Assembly (NCBI GenBank): GCA_025738555.1
Contig: JAOVFP010000002.1
Location: 7,936,001-8,000,000 of the forward strand
DNA from: Cyathus striatus
Taxonomy: Eukaryota; Basidiomycota; Agaricomycetes; Agaricales; Nidulariaceae
Length of the DNA stretch: 64,000 nt
Direction of reading: 5' to 3'
Part shown: positions 24,300 to 35,777 of the stretch, one piece after another
How the letters are laid out: every line of letters begins with the position of its first letter
How positions within the stretch are numbered: position 1 is the first letter of the stretch
Program-made: the position numbers and the translations under genes
The notes under the pieces: generated by a model
Databases searched by the model: none
The model's input: only the letters and a program-made list of their open reading frames with translations
What the model was told of the DNA's origin: nothing

Positions 24300-25239
24300 T
24301 ATCATCTTGATTTGTCAAGGTACTCTCCCTGTCAAAAAGTAAAATTACACCAGTCACAGACTCTCCTACCATTCTTGAAACCCTTGACAGCTTTTTGCCT
24401 CTACCAGCTTATCATTCTCTCAACATTGCATTGCAACCATCTGCTGCAACACATATCATACATGTCACATGAAATGGTTACATGAAAAGTGCTCATCTAG
24501 TGATTTATGTGCATTACAAGTTATATGACAAAGACATTAGACTACTTTAAGAGAATCATATTTCTTCAACTATTTACTTGTGTTTGGTTGAATTCAACAT
24601 TCATAGCACTAGGCAAAAATCACATTATATCAATACTACTTTCTGGCAATCACAATGTTATGTTTTAATTAGTCTATCAGATTCTATAGTAGATATAACT
24701 GTACTTAGATTCTAATTTTGTCTAACCAACCCTAAGCATGTTCAGTAACCTGGTCCGGTTATGTTGCCTTATCTATATCTTCCATTCAGTTATTGCTTCT
24801 ATTATCACATCACTTATATTTTTGTCACACTTTCTATTAGCCAATCAGATATTTATTTCTTGATTCATTATTGAGGTATATGATTTCTTGTGTCCCTCTT
24901 AGCAGTACTCACTACTGTTCAATCTTCATTGTTACAGAATTGTACAGTATTACAAATGAGAGATGTGTGACCTGTGAATAAAATGTGAATAAATGTGATA
25001 TGTTGGGATATATGACATGTATGTGTTTGATTGGCAAGATTGACAGCCTTGACTGGGTTATGGGGGTTTATAATATTTGAGCACTCTTGTCGGTGACAAG
25101 CCTGGTAGTGAACAAAGTGTGACAGACATAAGAATCTAACAGGTGTAATATTGACATATAAGAAATGTATGACATGTGATAAGTATAATGGTTGTAACAG
25201 GTGTGGTGTAACATGAATTTGGAAATGTGACATATGTAA

Positions 25240-26160
25240 CTATATAATAGGAGTGTCATACATACAAGTAAATGTGATGGGGGTGACATATGTAAGAGTG
25301 TGACAAATGTGACAAGTGTAGCATATGTAAAAGTATGACATAGTGTTATATAGTGTAACAAGTGTGATATATATGCAACATATGTAAAAGTATGACATAG
25401 TGTGACACCTTTGACATCTGTGAAAGTGTGACATATGCGAAAGTGTGACATTTGTGACATCTGTGAAAGTGTGACACATGTGAATGCGTGATATATGCGA
25501 AAGTGTGACATATGTGACATCTGTAAAAGTCATATGTGAAAGTGTGACATATGCGAAAGTGTGACACATGTGAATGCGTGATATATGCGAAAGTGTGACA
25601 TATGTGACATCTGTGAAAGTGTAATATTTGTGACATTTGTGACATTTGTGACATTTGTGACATATGCGGAAGTGTGACATATGTGAAAGTGTGACATTTG
25701 TGACATTTGTGAATGCATGACATATGCGACAGTGTGACATATGCGACAGTGTGACATATGCGAAAGTGTGACATATGCGAAAGTGTGACATATGCGAAAG
25801 TGTGACATATGCGAAAGTGTGACATATGCGAAAGTGTGACATATGCGAAAGTGTGACATATGCGAAAGTGTGACATATGCGAAAGTGTGACATATGCGAA
25901 AGTGTGACATATGCGAAAGTGTGACATATGCGAAAGTGTGACATATGTGACATATGTGAAAGTGTGACGTATGCGACAGTGTGACATATGCGAAAGTGTG
26001 ACATTTGTGACATCTGTGAAAGTGTGACACATGTGACATCCATAACAAATGTGACATCTGTAAAAGTGTGACAAATGCGATATATGTGACATTTGTGACA
26101 CCTGTGACACCTGTGACATCCATAACAAACGTGACATCTGTGACATACACAATGCATGTG
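25240..26160. repeat. 15-bp minisatellite array (GTGACATATGCGAAA)
   Basis: The core (about 25735-25950) is some 14 head-to-tail copies of a 15-bp unit, GTGACATATGCGAAA. Around it are degenerate units (GTGACATTT, GTGACATCT, GTGAAA) running from 25240 to 26160. Because the unit is five codons long without a stop on the minus strand, all three minus frames stay open for 200-300 codons, so these are not genes. Matching but shorter TGTCACA units sit in the left arm at 23740-24010. Confidence 0.85.
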
Positions 26161-26888
26161 ACATATATGATCACTTATGATCACTTACGAATCCATTAGT
26201 ACCACTAATAATCCATTACGCCATCTAGATCACCTAATGATCACATATGATCACTTATGAATCTATTAGTATCACTATTAACCCATTACACCACCTAGAT
26301 CACCTAATGATCACTTATGATCACTTACGAATCCATTAGTACCACTAATAATTCATTATACCACCTAGATCACCTAATGATCACATATGATCACTTACGA
26401 ATCTATTAGTATCACTAATAACCCATTACACCACCTAGATCACCTAATGATCACTTATGATCACTTACAAATCTATTAGTACCACTAATATCCCATTACG
26501 CCACCTGCACCACCTAATGATCACTTATGATCATTTACAAATCCATTAGAACAAGTAATAGTCCATAGAAACCCATCAGTACTAGTATTCACCCCAATAC
26601 ACCACCTATATCCCTAAATGATCATTTATGATCACTATTACAATCACTAATAGTATAGAACACTATATAATTTAGAGGTGATCATAAAACTCCATGCTTA
26701 TAAGAACGCATGATCATATAGCCAGGAGTTAATATGAAAATAGTTTGCTAACACTTATGGAAAATAGTGCAGCGACGCTTTAGTACCCACTGTCCAGACT
26801 ACTAAGCTCTGGGACTCGTCCATACACTTCGAAGGAAATTTAGTAAGTTTACTTTTATCTCATTGACTAATCTCAGGTGGTCCATTGG

Positions 26889-28376
26889 GGGCCTACAGAT
26901 TTTGACGTTGCCCTAGATTTGACGTTGCCAAAGTGACGTTGCCTGGCGTTGCATTGACATTGCCGATTTAATTTTGGCGTTGCAGTGGCGTTGCTTGCTG
27001 AGGTCTTGTGTTCAAGTCCTGATTGTGTACATGGTTTTTTTCATTTGTACACAACAATTTTACTCTAGACAACTTGTAGATTAGTAAATACATGATATAT
27101 AGAAATAAAAAATAAAGATTTGGTAGAGATAAATGCACTCTACTCACTTTTATACTAGTTGTAGAAATTGTTGAAAATAAGATTTTGACGTTGCCTGGCG
27201 TTGCCATTTGAGAATTGACGTTGCCGATCCGAGATTTGACGTTGCTGGCATTGCCGGACGTTGCCTGGCGTTGCTTGACATTGCCGTGACGTTGCTGTGA
27301 TGTTGCCAGTTTGAACTTTTTTGTTAGAAGTGGCGTTGCCTTCGACGTTGTTGGAGGTTTATTGTTTCTCACGCCCTCCGCTCCGCCTTTGTTTATATTT
27401 GTACACAGTGTTGATCACATCCATCACACCCTTCCTCATCGCTGCGGCAACACATCACACTTCCTTGTCATCATGCTCAACAGTGAGCAAGTATTTTCTT
27501 AATTTATAACTCAATTCTTTATCATTTTCTTCTATTATTTTTGCATTATATAATATATATTATGATAAAGCTATTAAACATGTAAATTAGAGACAGTTTT
27601 TAAATAATCTTCTACTGCAATATGTTATATTATAAATAGTAGACTGTATGTTTGATTAAGGGAAATGTAATAAAAGTGTAAAAAGTGAGAGCGGAGGCGT
27701 GGGAAACAATGAGTGGGAGGCGGGCCGTGGTTAGTGTTGCTGCAAGGTGAGTTGTCTTCAAGGTCAAGGTACCTTGGGGTGCTCAAAAAGGAAATTGTGG
27801 CGCCTCAAGGTACCTTGGAAACGCCGAGATCAAGCTGGACCTTGAGGTGAAGGATCAAATGTCAACAATTATCATTTCCCTCATGCCGGTCACCTGATGG
27901 GGGTCGACGCGTTCAACTGTATATTGACGTGACTTTCATACGTGCTCGTCTCTGTTTAGTTCACTACTCGCGCTATGTGGCTCCCACTGCTTGAATATTT
28001 TCTCTTTGTTATATTACTACTAGTCACTTGGCCTATACTACTGTTTTCAACTTAAGTACCTTGAATAGCCATGCTATCTATAAGACGAGAAGTTGGAGGT
28101 CATGCGAGAATTACTTTCAACTACATGATATCATAAGTATTTTACAGTTGTAAACTATATAGAAGTAACAGATATTTCGTCTGTAGATCTTAAAATACCA
28201 GTGAGCTATGTGTACCATGGTAATTAAAGCACCAGCACTTGTAAGTAGGATGGCGTAAGGTTGATATACCATCTCGGCGAGGGGTGCGGGAATAAATTGA
28301 TCATGGGCACTTTGCTGCACTGGCGTTGCCTCACAGGCAACGTCAAAATATGGGCAACGTCAAAAACTAGTAGCCC
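26889..28376. mobile_element. Mutator-like element with CGTTGCC subterminal repeats
   Basis: Ends read GGGCCTACAGATTTTGACG and, inverted, GGGCTACTAGTTTTTGACG. The 9-bp direct repeat GTCCATTGG flanks both sides (26880-26888 and 28377-28385). Next to the ends, the word GACGTTGCC (or GGCGTTGC) is repeated about 15 times at 26900-27000 and 27180-27350, and in inverted form at 28320-28365. The interior has TCATGCTCAACAGTGAGCAAGTA (in part) at 27470-27492 and AGCGGAGGCGTGGGAAAC at 27688. Both also occur inside the element at 53893-55764. No transposase is seen, although frames in the interior could be remains of its first exon. Confidence 0.8.
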
Positions 28377-28385
28377 GTCCATTGG

Positions 28386-31300
28386 TACTCATCTCCTTAT
28401 CTCTCACGAACTATCCTCAAGAATTTGCTTTAGTAATCAATACTTGCTCTGGACAAATTATTCAGGTGTATGGTGTCGATTGCAGCTCTAATCTAACCTT
28501 ATAGAATGGAATGATGCGTAGCGCCAACATTGGATATATATCATGTGCTCTTTGTTACTCAATTTCCTATCTTATTAATTACAAAGAATGGGATTGTCCA
28601 TCTGAATAGATACTTAGGAAGATGCAGTATTAGCCACCGGAGCAACACAAAGAACCTGGTCAAATTCCACAAATGACAGTCAGCAAACAGATACATATGA
28701 TTTTTATGATCCCGTGACAGACGCGCTGATGGAAAGTCATACAAAAGCTCCGTCTAATTTATTTTTGCCCTCACAGCGGATATTGTGGAGAAATAATCTG
28801 TTTGACATGTAGCAAGTGTCACGATCTGACTTAACTAAAGTGGAATACTGCCTATAGAAGAGCTGTCGGCTTTCGTAGACTTTGAATGAACTTAGCTAAA
28901 GATAATGAAGACGGTTTGACACTCTTTGAAGTTATGGATGCTCAATGAGACTTAGATGGATGGACGGTAAAATTAACCAGAAAGAGGTAGGATTTTCTGG
29001 TGCATAGTGTGGAGGGAGTAGTTGGTACACTGGTATAACCCAGTGGTATACTTATAATATGATTTACTTCGTTTCAATTATCATTTATATTTAATTGTCT
29101 GTTTCTACTTACTCTAACATTCTGTCTACTCACTTCTATTTTCTTACCTTGGTTCTACAACGCGCTGTGCAAACAGTGCATTCGAATTTCTGTGTTTCCA
29201 TTCTCTGGTGTGGACTTAGAGACGCGACGCAGCTTTGCCAAACATTGGGAGCCGATGCCAAACAACACGTGACGCGCGTATGCACTATCGCGTCTCGCCT
29301 ACGCTATAACGTGTTCTACCAACTGCTTTCTATATTACACACTGCTTCTACTTTGGTTCTCGTATTCTCTAGGCTTCAGGTCCGTCTCCTCAAGGCCGGT
29401 CAGGACGACATTCAGACACTCTGGGCATTATGCACCCCTCGGACAACTCAAGACACTAGGGCTTAGGGTTTAACCCCCTCTCAAGACCCCTTTTTCCATC
29501 ATCCTGCCTCTCATTTTGTCCCCAAGACTGATGCTTCACACGCAGAGATACGGTGACCAGGTCTTTACCCTCATCGTGCGACACTCCAATTGGTGGAAGT
29601 GACAGGGAGTTGGGTTGAGGCATTGGGATAATTATATTCCGTTCGTTCTTCATTTCAATTTTCTCTTGATCGTTCTTTATTTGTTTTATCCGTTATCTTC
29701 ACCCTCTTTTATTTGATCATCTTTACCTCTAGACTTTTCCTTCGTTACTGCCCCCTCCAAATACTCCGACCACGAGTGTCCGATGACAGAGCACCCCGCC
29801 CCATCTACGCGTTGTTGAGCCACAGCCTCGTCCACTGCATGGCTACTTCTGGGGAGAGTAGCCAATTGTCTTCACTGCTCCAATGTCGTATTTTGTGGTC
29901 ATGTCAAGCGAGAGTCGCCATATCATTCATTGGTGGCAGGAGCATTCAAGGTGGTATGTCCTTTTTATGTTTTTACAACTACGGTCTCTTTCATCTAGTA
30001 TATCTTTCTATTATCATACAATGATTACTCTACCATTCCCTTGTTCCGTCATCTTTCGCTTCCTTCTTCCAATTTCATGTGGTTTTGTGTACCTTAGCTT
30101 TTCTGGGCAATGGTGACATGAGAGCACACGTGCACTATCCCTTCTTCATTGCTGCACATGTATATATCCTAGGTTTTACCTAAGGAACAATCCACCTCCC
30201 TTTTTGACTTTAATTTTGCGTGCGCCGTTGAGCCCTCTGAGCTAGAAGGTCTACAGGAAAGGTCAAAACATAACCAGAATCCTAATTGCTAAGTTCTCGC
30301 TGTCGTCTCTAAGAGCTAACTCCTCTATTCTAGGATTATTGTAGTTATATTCTATCAGTCAGGTGTGACGCTCGCCACGCGTCTTCGAGTTATCTCCTCC
30401 ACAATAGCCCGTACCATAAAATACAAACAGTAATCATACAATTTGGATGATGCGCACGTACTCTCACGCTGCCAGAGCCAATAGAAATACAGAAGACGAG
30501 AAAAGAAAGAACAAAGGAATAGTACATAGAGAGTCTGTTTTGTTAAAACAAGGGAATAAAAAGGCTAACCAACCCCAATTTTGCGAGACAAACGATGCGC
30601 TGCGGGTGTTGGCTTGAGACTAAAACTACCCCCTCCTCCCAAGACAGTAGCAGGTGAACGGGCTGCTTTGTAGCACAACACTAGAATGGTGGTAGAGAGC
30701 GCATGAGAAGAAAGTCTCATCGATATATGGTTATCTTCATGAATAGGCTCGAAGTTCTTGATGAGCAACCGAGGGGAAATAGAGACCCATATTGACCAAA
30801 CAATTCCGAACAAGGAATCCTAGATCCCTAGCTGTATAGCTCAAAGGAATAACATAGAGGTTAATTGTTTCATAAGCGATGGGCTATAATACAATGGTTT
30901 GAGCCATGCCAAGAGATAGAGAATAGATAAGAGAAATATAAGGTGATAAAATCGAAATAGAAGCACGCTCAGTTTTCACGAGTAATCCAACTTACTCCTC
31001 CACAATATAACACTGCTTAAGGTGAACTAACTGTTCTGAAGCTTCGTAATGTTAAGCTGAAAATAGTTCAAAATTGATACCTAAGGGAATATTTTGAGAT
31101 TGCCTGTGTGAGCGATAGAATCCAGACCAGGCTCTCCGTACACTTCGAGGGAATTTAAAAAGTTTACGGTGATTTTGCTGACTCGTCTCCATATGAGTAT
31201 TAGTGCTCATCGCTGGGCTCTCACGAAGCTGAAAGTCCATATGATGTGATGATATATATCAAATCACGGTGGGGTGGGAAAGGTATGAAAGGATAGACGA

Positions 31301-31741
31301 ACAAAACACTTGGCATAGTGATGGTCTTTTCTCAGAACACTTGAACTTGGAGCGAGAAATTGGCTGCATAATGTAATGAGTTCTGGCGATTCGGTACAGT
31401 GCGATGCGGTGAAGTAGACTTTTGAAGCACATAGATCGAACTGCTAGAACCAATTTCAAAAATCATATTCTCTGATGTTGCCCAGGTACGAAAGTTCTGA
31501 ATCATTATTCCATTTTGTACCATCATATTTTTATCATGGATTGCTCTCAGGCTCGACTAAAAAGGTAGGTTTGCGTAATCTGGACGTACAAAAATTACTT
31601 AGATAACATTCTTGAGTCTTAACAAATCACCTTTTTCAACCTTTTTTGTCCAATACCACGCTGACGCTGATACGCATGTAAAGGAATACGACGTACCCAA
31701 TTTTAAAATTCTTTACGTCTCGATTTCGGGATGCCAGTACC
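28386..31741. other. 3.3 kb without recognised genes
   Basis: Several frames of 60-123 codons occur (for example 29095-29466 on the plus strand), none with a family or splice support. 31125-31190 resembles 26810-26880 (CACTTCGAGGGAATTTAAAA against CACTTCGAAGGAAATTTAGT), so a small dispersed repeat is shared between these two spots. Otherwise I see nothing. Confidence 0.4.
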
Positions 31742-31882
31742 GAGTGTGTCGAGTGAGGAAACAGTGGGGAGGGGCTGAGTTCCCGCGCCGCCCCCCATAA
31801 AACACCAAGGGATTAAACAAATAAACCTAGTAAAAAACACATAACTCTGCCTCAGTACTGGTTTTAAATCCTTAAACCAATA
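31742..31882 (-). repeat. dispersed repeat, copy 2 (inverted)
   Basis: Inverted match to 7437-7560 with the same GC-rich core (GGCTGAGTTCCCGCGCCGCC) and the same AT-rich side with TAAACAAATAAACCTA. The match ends without visible target duplication on either side. Confidence 0.6.
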
Positions 31883-32231
31883 AAATAACATATTACTTTA
31901 CCTTTAAAAGAACGATGTTGCATTCTGTACAACGAGTATCAGTACAGACAAAATGACTAATGACAAAGTCAGCACGCGATACAAAGTATGGAGATTGACG
32001 GGACACGGACTTACTAAATCCCCAAGACCCAGACCCTGGACCACTAAGACACGAGATCAGTGAGCTTGAGTGGCGACAACGACAACGAGACAACGAGACA
32101 GAGAGAGAGCGCGAGAAGGGGAGAAAGGAACCAAGAACGGAAAGACAGCGAGTACCACAACGGTCAGGAGTGCATGCAGAAGCCCGACCCGAGAGGCTGA
32201 CATAAATGAAATTGATGTGAGCAGCTGGCAC

Positions 32232-34990
32232 TAGTGTTGCCACCGCTCTGCTTGAAAGCTGCTGAGTCGGTGAACTGAGCCGAAATTAAGCTGAGCGAAG
32301 CGAGTGCCTGTGAAAGCTGGCTCTGACAGGTCCAGCTCAGCTAAGAAGTGCTCCCAGGCGCTCCCGAGCAGCTACGAGTCCGCTTAGCTGCAGCTTAAGT
32401 GACATCATAATATTCAGTATATTCCTCACTTGTGTATTGTGCTCATGTACCATCAATCTATCAAATTTAAATTAAATAATTCTTATTCACATCTATGGAT
32501 ATTTGAATGAGTACTGTAAGTGTTATATGAGGAAGCTAAAGGTTTCTTTGCATTCATTTTTAAGTTTTCACTACAGTCATCAACCACCTAACGAGGCACC
32601 ACCTTGTCACGTGACACATCTAGATTATCTGCGCTCTCCCACCTCCAAATCAACACCAATTTCCACAGAACTTTTTGTAAATCACAGCTATGTATGTAGT
32701 TAAGATTTAGGAATATTATAATCTTGCACATTACTGTAAACTTATATAAATAACATTCACTAAACTTGATAGGTTTGTCAGAATTTGAGACTTTCAAAAA
32801 TTGAATGACATAGAACTGTGTATGGACAAGAGTATTTCACATAGAAGCAGTTGTTTTAAGCATAAGCCTGCCAGTCAGATATATTGTACATGAGATTTAT
32901 GGATATCTATGTGCTGATGCTCAGTAACAAGGATCAGGGTGCAGCATAGATTCTATGCTATTAGAGTGGATAATACACAGCTGTTCCACTGCTTCACACC
33001 AGCCATTTTCTCACTGTTCTTTTCTTTACAGATAATACAAAATAGATCTACATTACTGAAGGTAGTAGAGGAGAGGATATTTGTAGAAGAGTAGACATGA
33101 TGTACTTAGTTACTCCTTATCTTGCAGAGTGCAAAGCCAAATGGGAAGGGCACATACACAATTGCTGGGGATTTTGAGCAGGTATTCTTACAGTCAAGTG
33201 GTAATGTATTAAACTCAGTATTGACAGTATTATTGCAAGAGCAAATCAAGAGCAAATGGTAGACTAGCAGTGTCCCAACAGTGATAACAATTAAGCTGAG
33301 AGTGGGCTGTCACGCCACGTGGTGATGGCTGATTTCTGGCCACCTCAACCTTTTCGAGAATTTCACCTACCTCCCTCCACTCAAATTTTTCAAAAATTTA
33401 CTATGTTATATATGTGGTATTCCTTTAATCAACTGTGTAAATTTTAAATTTATTTCGTGTATATCTGATGACGGAGATCGATTTTTTATTTTTGATGTCA
33501 CGTGTCCCGGTTGATGACACGGCGGGCATTTGGCTGTCAGGTTCCATGCTGTCGTGGAACCTGAAGTGTAACCTGTCATGTAACTTGTCATGTCAGATCA
33601 TCAGCAGATCATCAGTGACAAGCGTCACAGAAAATTGAGCCAACTTACCAATTTCCAAAAACAAAGGTAACAAAATGCTACAACCGCGAAATCAGAACGG
33701 TGACAACGAGCTGGGTTAGATTACATAAGAGACCTCGGCTAGGTTTGAAAAGACAAGGCCGCATGTTCAATTCACACACAGCGCAAACTTGTAGATACTT
33801 AATGTTTGATTTTTAAAATGCTTGTTGCAAAGCGGCATTGTATCAAATTAAACAGATGGTAATAAATGTATTGTAGCATTTTACTATACATTATACAGGT
33901 AATGATTGCTCAAAATATATTTAGTTTGTAGTAGGCTCAGTGGTTTTTGCTCAATGAACTGTAATGATCATTAAAAAATTCTACAGTTAGAAAGGCGTGT
34001 CAATAAACAAGTTATAAGCAGTCAATGTCTAAAAACTTAATACTTATTACACAAGCATTACAGCAGAAGAAAACATATCTTACAGCGCAAGTGAATGGGG
34101 CGATGTGATATATATAAAATCAGACTGTACTCACAATGCAGGTTGATTGACTATTGGTAAGTTGTACAAGTTTGAACGAAGTTATTTTATTTGCAGGAAG
34201 GTGGATGTTCAAACCTATGTGGTTGTAAAGTTTTAGCTTAGCTATATTTTAGTTGCTGCATGTTCCACTACATCATTTTTTAACATGTAACTCTGGCTTA
34301 TCATTCTTTCTCGGTAATTGTAAATATTCTGTAACTATTTCATATGAATTTTTGATAGCCACAAATACAATATTTAACCTGTAATGTACTACTGCAGCAG
34401 AATAATTATTCATGAAAAGAATGGCTGTTCTTCCAAAATATTGCGTTAACGGTGAATCGAACATGCAACCTTCTCATTTCGAGTGCAACTATTGTTGCTT
34501 ACCTCATCTTTTCGGGCTCACTTTCACTGTTCCGACTTCGCGGTTGCCACAAGGCGAATTCTTTGTGCTCATCAAGTGCTCATGAACTGGTAAGCTGGTT
34601 CAATTTAACGTGACTTGTGTCACTGATGATTTGATGATGATCGACTTGACAGTAAACCTGACAGGTTACTTGACTGCACGGAACATGACAGCTAAATGCC
34701 TGCCGTGTGACTGTATGTATTATTTTTCTATTATTGACCCAACCGCCAGACATTATGTAAGTATGTAAGATTGCCAATAACAGCGCCTTTCGAGAGCCCA
34801 GCTGAGCCGCAGTATACCTATTTTAGTTTAGATTCCGGAGCTATAGCTACATCAAACTGAGCGGCTTCTGAGCCGTAGCCAGAGAAGCGAATAGACTAGA
34901 GGCAGCTCCGCTTTCAAAGCTGAGCAATTCCGTGACCCTGAGCCATGAAAGCTGAGCTAAGCCGAGCGGAGCCAAGCGGCGGCATCACTA
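32232..34990. mobile_element. hAT-like non-autonomous element
   Basis: The left end reads TAGTGTTGCCACCGCT and the inverted right end TAGTGATGCCGCCGCT, typical for hAT termini. The flanks are GCTGGCAC (32224-32231) and GCTGGCGC (34991-34998), an 8-bp duplication with one mismatch, the hAT length. Both ends are rich in the words AGCTGAGC and GAGCCG over about 150 bp, like the subterminal transposase-binding words of hAT elements. No hAT transposase frame is seen in the 2.76 kb. The middle is occupied by a separate fold-back element (33517-34712). Confidence 0.8.
33517..34712. mobile_element. nested fold-back element, about 270-bp inverted arms
   Basis: The arms 33517-33790 and 34440-34712 are inverted copies starting ACACGGCGGGCATTTGGCTG against ACACGGCAGGCATTTAGCTG. 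They share further blocks (GATCATCAGTGACA, CAACCGCGAA, GTTCAATTCAC-type). The similarity is patchy, about 80 percent by eye. The centre is AT-rich without a gene. It sits wholly inside the hAT-like element, so it inserted later or was carried along. The target duplication is unclear because the ends are themselves TGACAC-palindromic. Confidence 0.65.
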
Positions 34991-35089
34991 GCTGGCGCTG
35001 CCGCATAGGCTGATTACCCGATTAGGAAGGTAACCGATGGGACGCTTGTACTTAGTTAAATTTGTATTTCATGGCTGATTGCTTTCGAT

Positions 35090-35744
35090 TCTTCCGTTTT
35101 ATTCAAAGCTCACTGCTGCTCTTGAGCTGCACATTGATTTCCGCATTTTAATACAATTTTAACTAAGCACAAGTCATTGATTTCTGCATTGAATTCCGCA
35201 TTTTAATACAATTTTAACTAAGTACAAAGTCATTGATTTCTGCATTGATTTCAGCCATGAAATACAATTTTAGCCTAAGTACAAGTGATTGAATTTTACA
35301 TTGAATTATGCATTGAGATACAATTTTAACTAAGTACAATTGATTGAGTTCTACAGTGATTTCGCTCTCCAGGTATGTGTAATATAGAGTAAAGCGGAGT
35401 TGTTAGAAAAGGACTTATGGCTTAGTAGATATAGTTGTATGTATAATCATGTAGTTAACAACCCAAGTGTTTAGTCATTGATTTCATTCCATCAATTTTT
35501 CATTGATTTTTTCATTGATTCACACATGAACAGGACTCATGATTTCTCATTGAGCTCGTAAATAATCCATTGAACACTCATTGATCTCAGTGATTTGATA
35601 CTGCATTGATTTTAGTATGAATTTTCATTGAGTTCTCATTGATTTCTCATTGAATTTAGTACAAATAAATCATTGAGCTTGTTTGATTGATTTCAAGCTG
35701 TCGAGGCTCCCCGGTTCTGATCAATCAGAATGACAGCCACTAGT
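35090..35744. mobile_element. half copy of the TTGATTTC fold-back family
   Basis: This stretch matches one arm of the palindromic element at 46300-47760. It shares the dense CATTGATTT words, the block AGGTATGTGTAATATAGA...TTGTTAGAAAAGGA and the terminal GATCAATCAGAAT.A.AGCCACTAGT. The opposite arm is absent: the left side fades near 35090 without the expected terminus. It ends only 34 bp before the stop codon of the TPR-CHAT gene. Confidence 0.7.
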
Positions 35745-35777
35745 GCACAACAAACACATATCATCCATCAATCAACA

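Larger units (their letters stand above)
23305..26735. mobile_element. 3.4-kb palindromic fold-back element
   Basis: The left arm (about 23305-23921) and the right arm (about 25978-26735) are inverted copies of each other, starting with TATTTTCATATTAACTCCTG and its complement. Outer parts hold a roughly 70-bp tandem repeat with GATCATAAGTGATCA and ATTAGTGGTACTAAT (about four copies on the left, more on the right, so the arms differ in length). Inner parts hold TGTCACA-type short repeats. Between the arms (24250-25230) is AT-rich DNA with no transposase. A target duplication could not be fixed: TIR-like similarity may go on outward to about 23245 and 26790. Class unknown. The structure fits fold-back or other long-TIR non-autonomous DNA elements. 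Confidence 0.75.

Noticed and set aside
25735..25950. Regular repeats that might suggest a CRISPR array
   Set aside because: The 15-bp units join head to tail with no unique spacers, and the genome is eukaryotic.
25240..26184. 314-codon minus-strand frame rich in Cys, His, Met and Thr
   Set aside because: It is a translation of a 15-bp minisatellite, open in all three minus frames. No domain and no splice signals.
26968..27372. 134-codon minus-strand frame (Asn, Gln, Arg-rich)
   Set aside because: It follows the GACGTTGCC subterminal repeats of the Mutator-like element and has no family.
29095..29466. 123-codon plus-strand frame
   Set aside because: No family, no start context, and no splice support. 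Composition fits chance in less AT-rich DNA.
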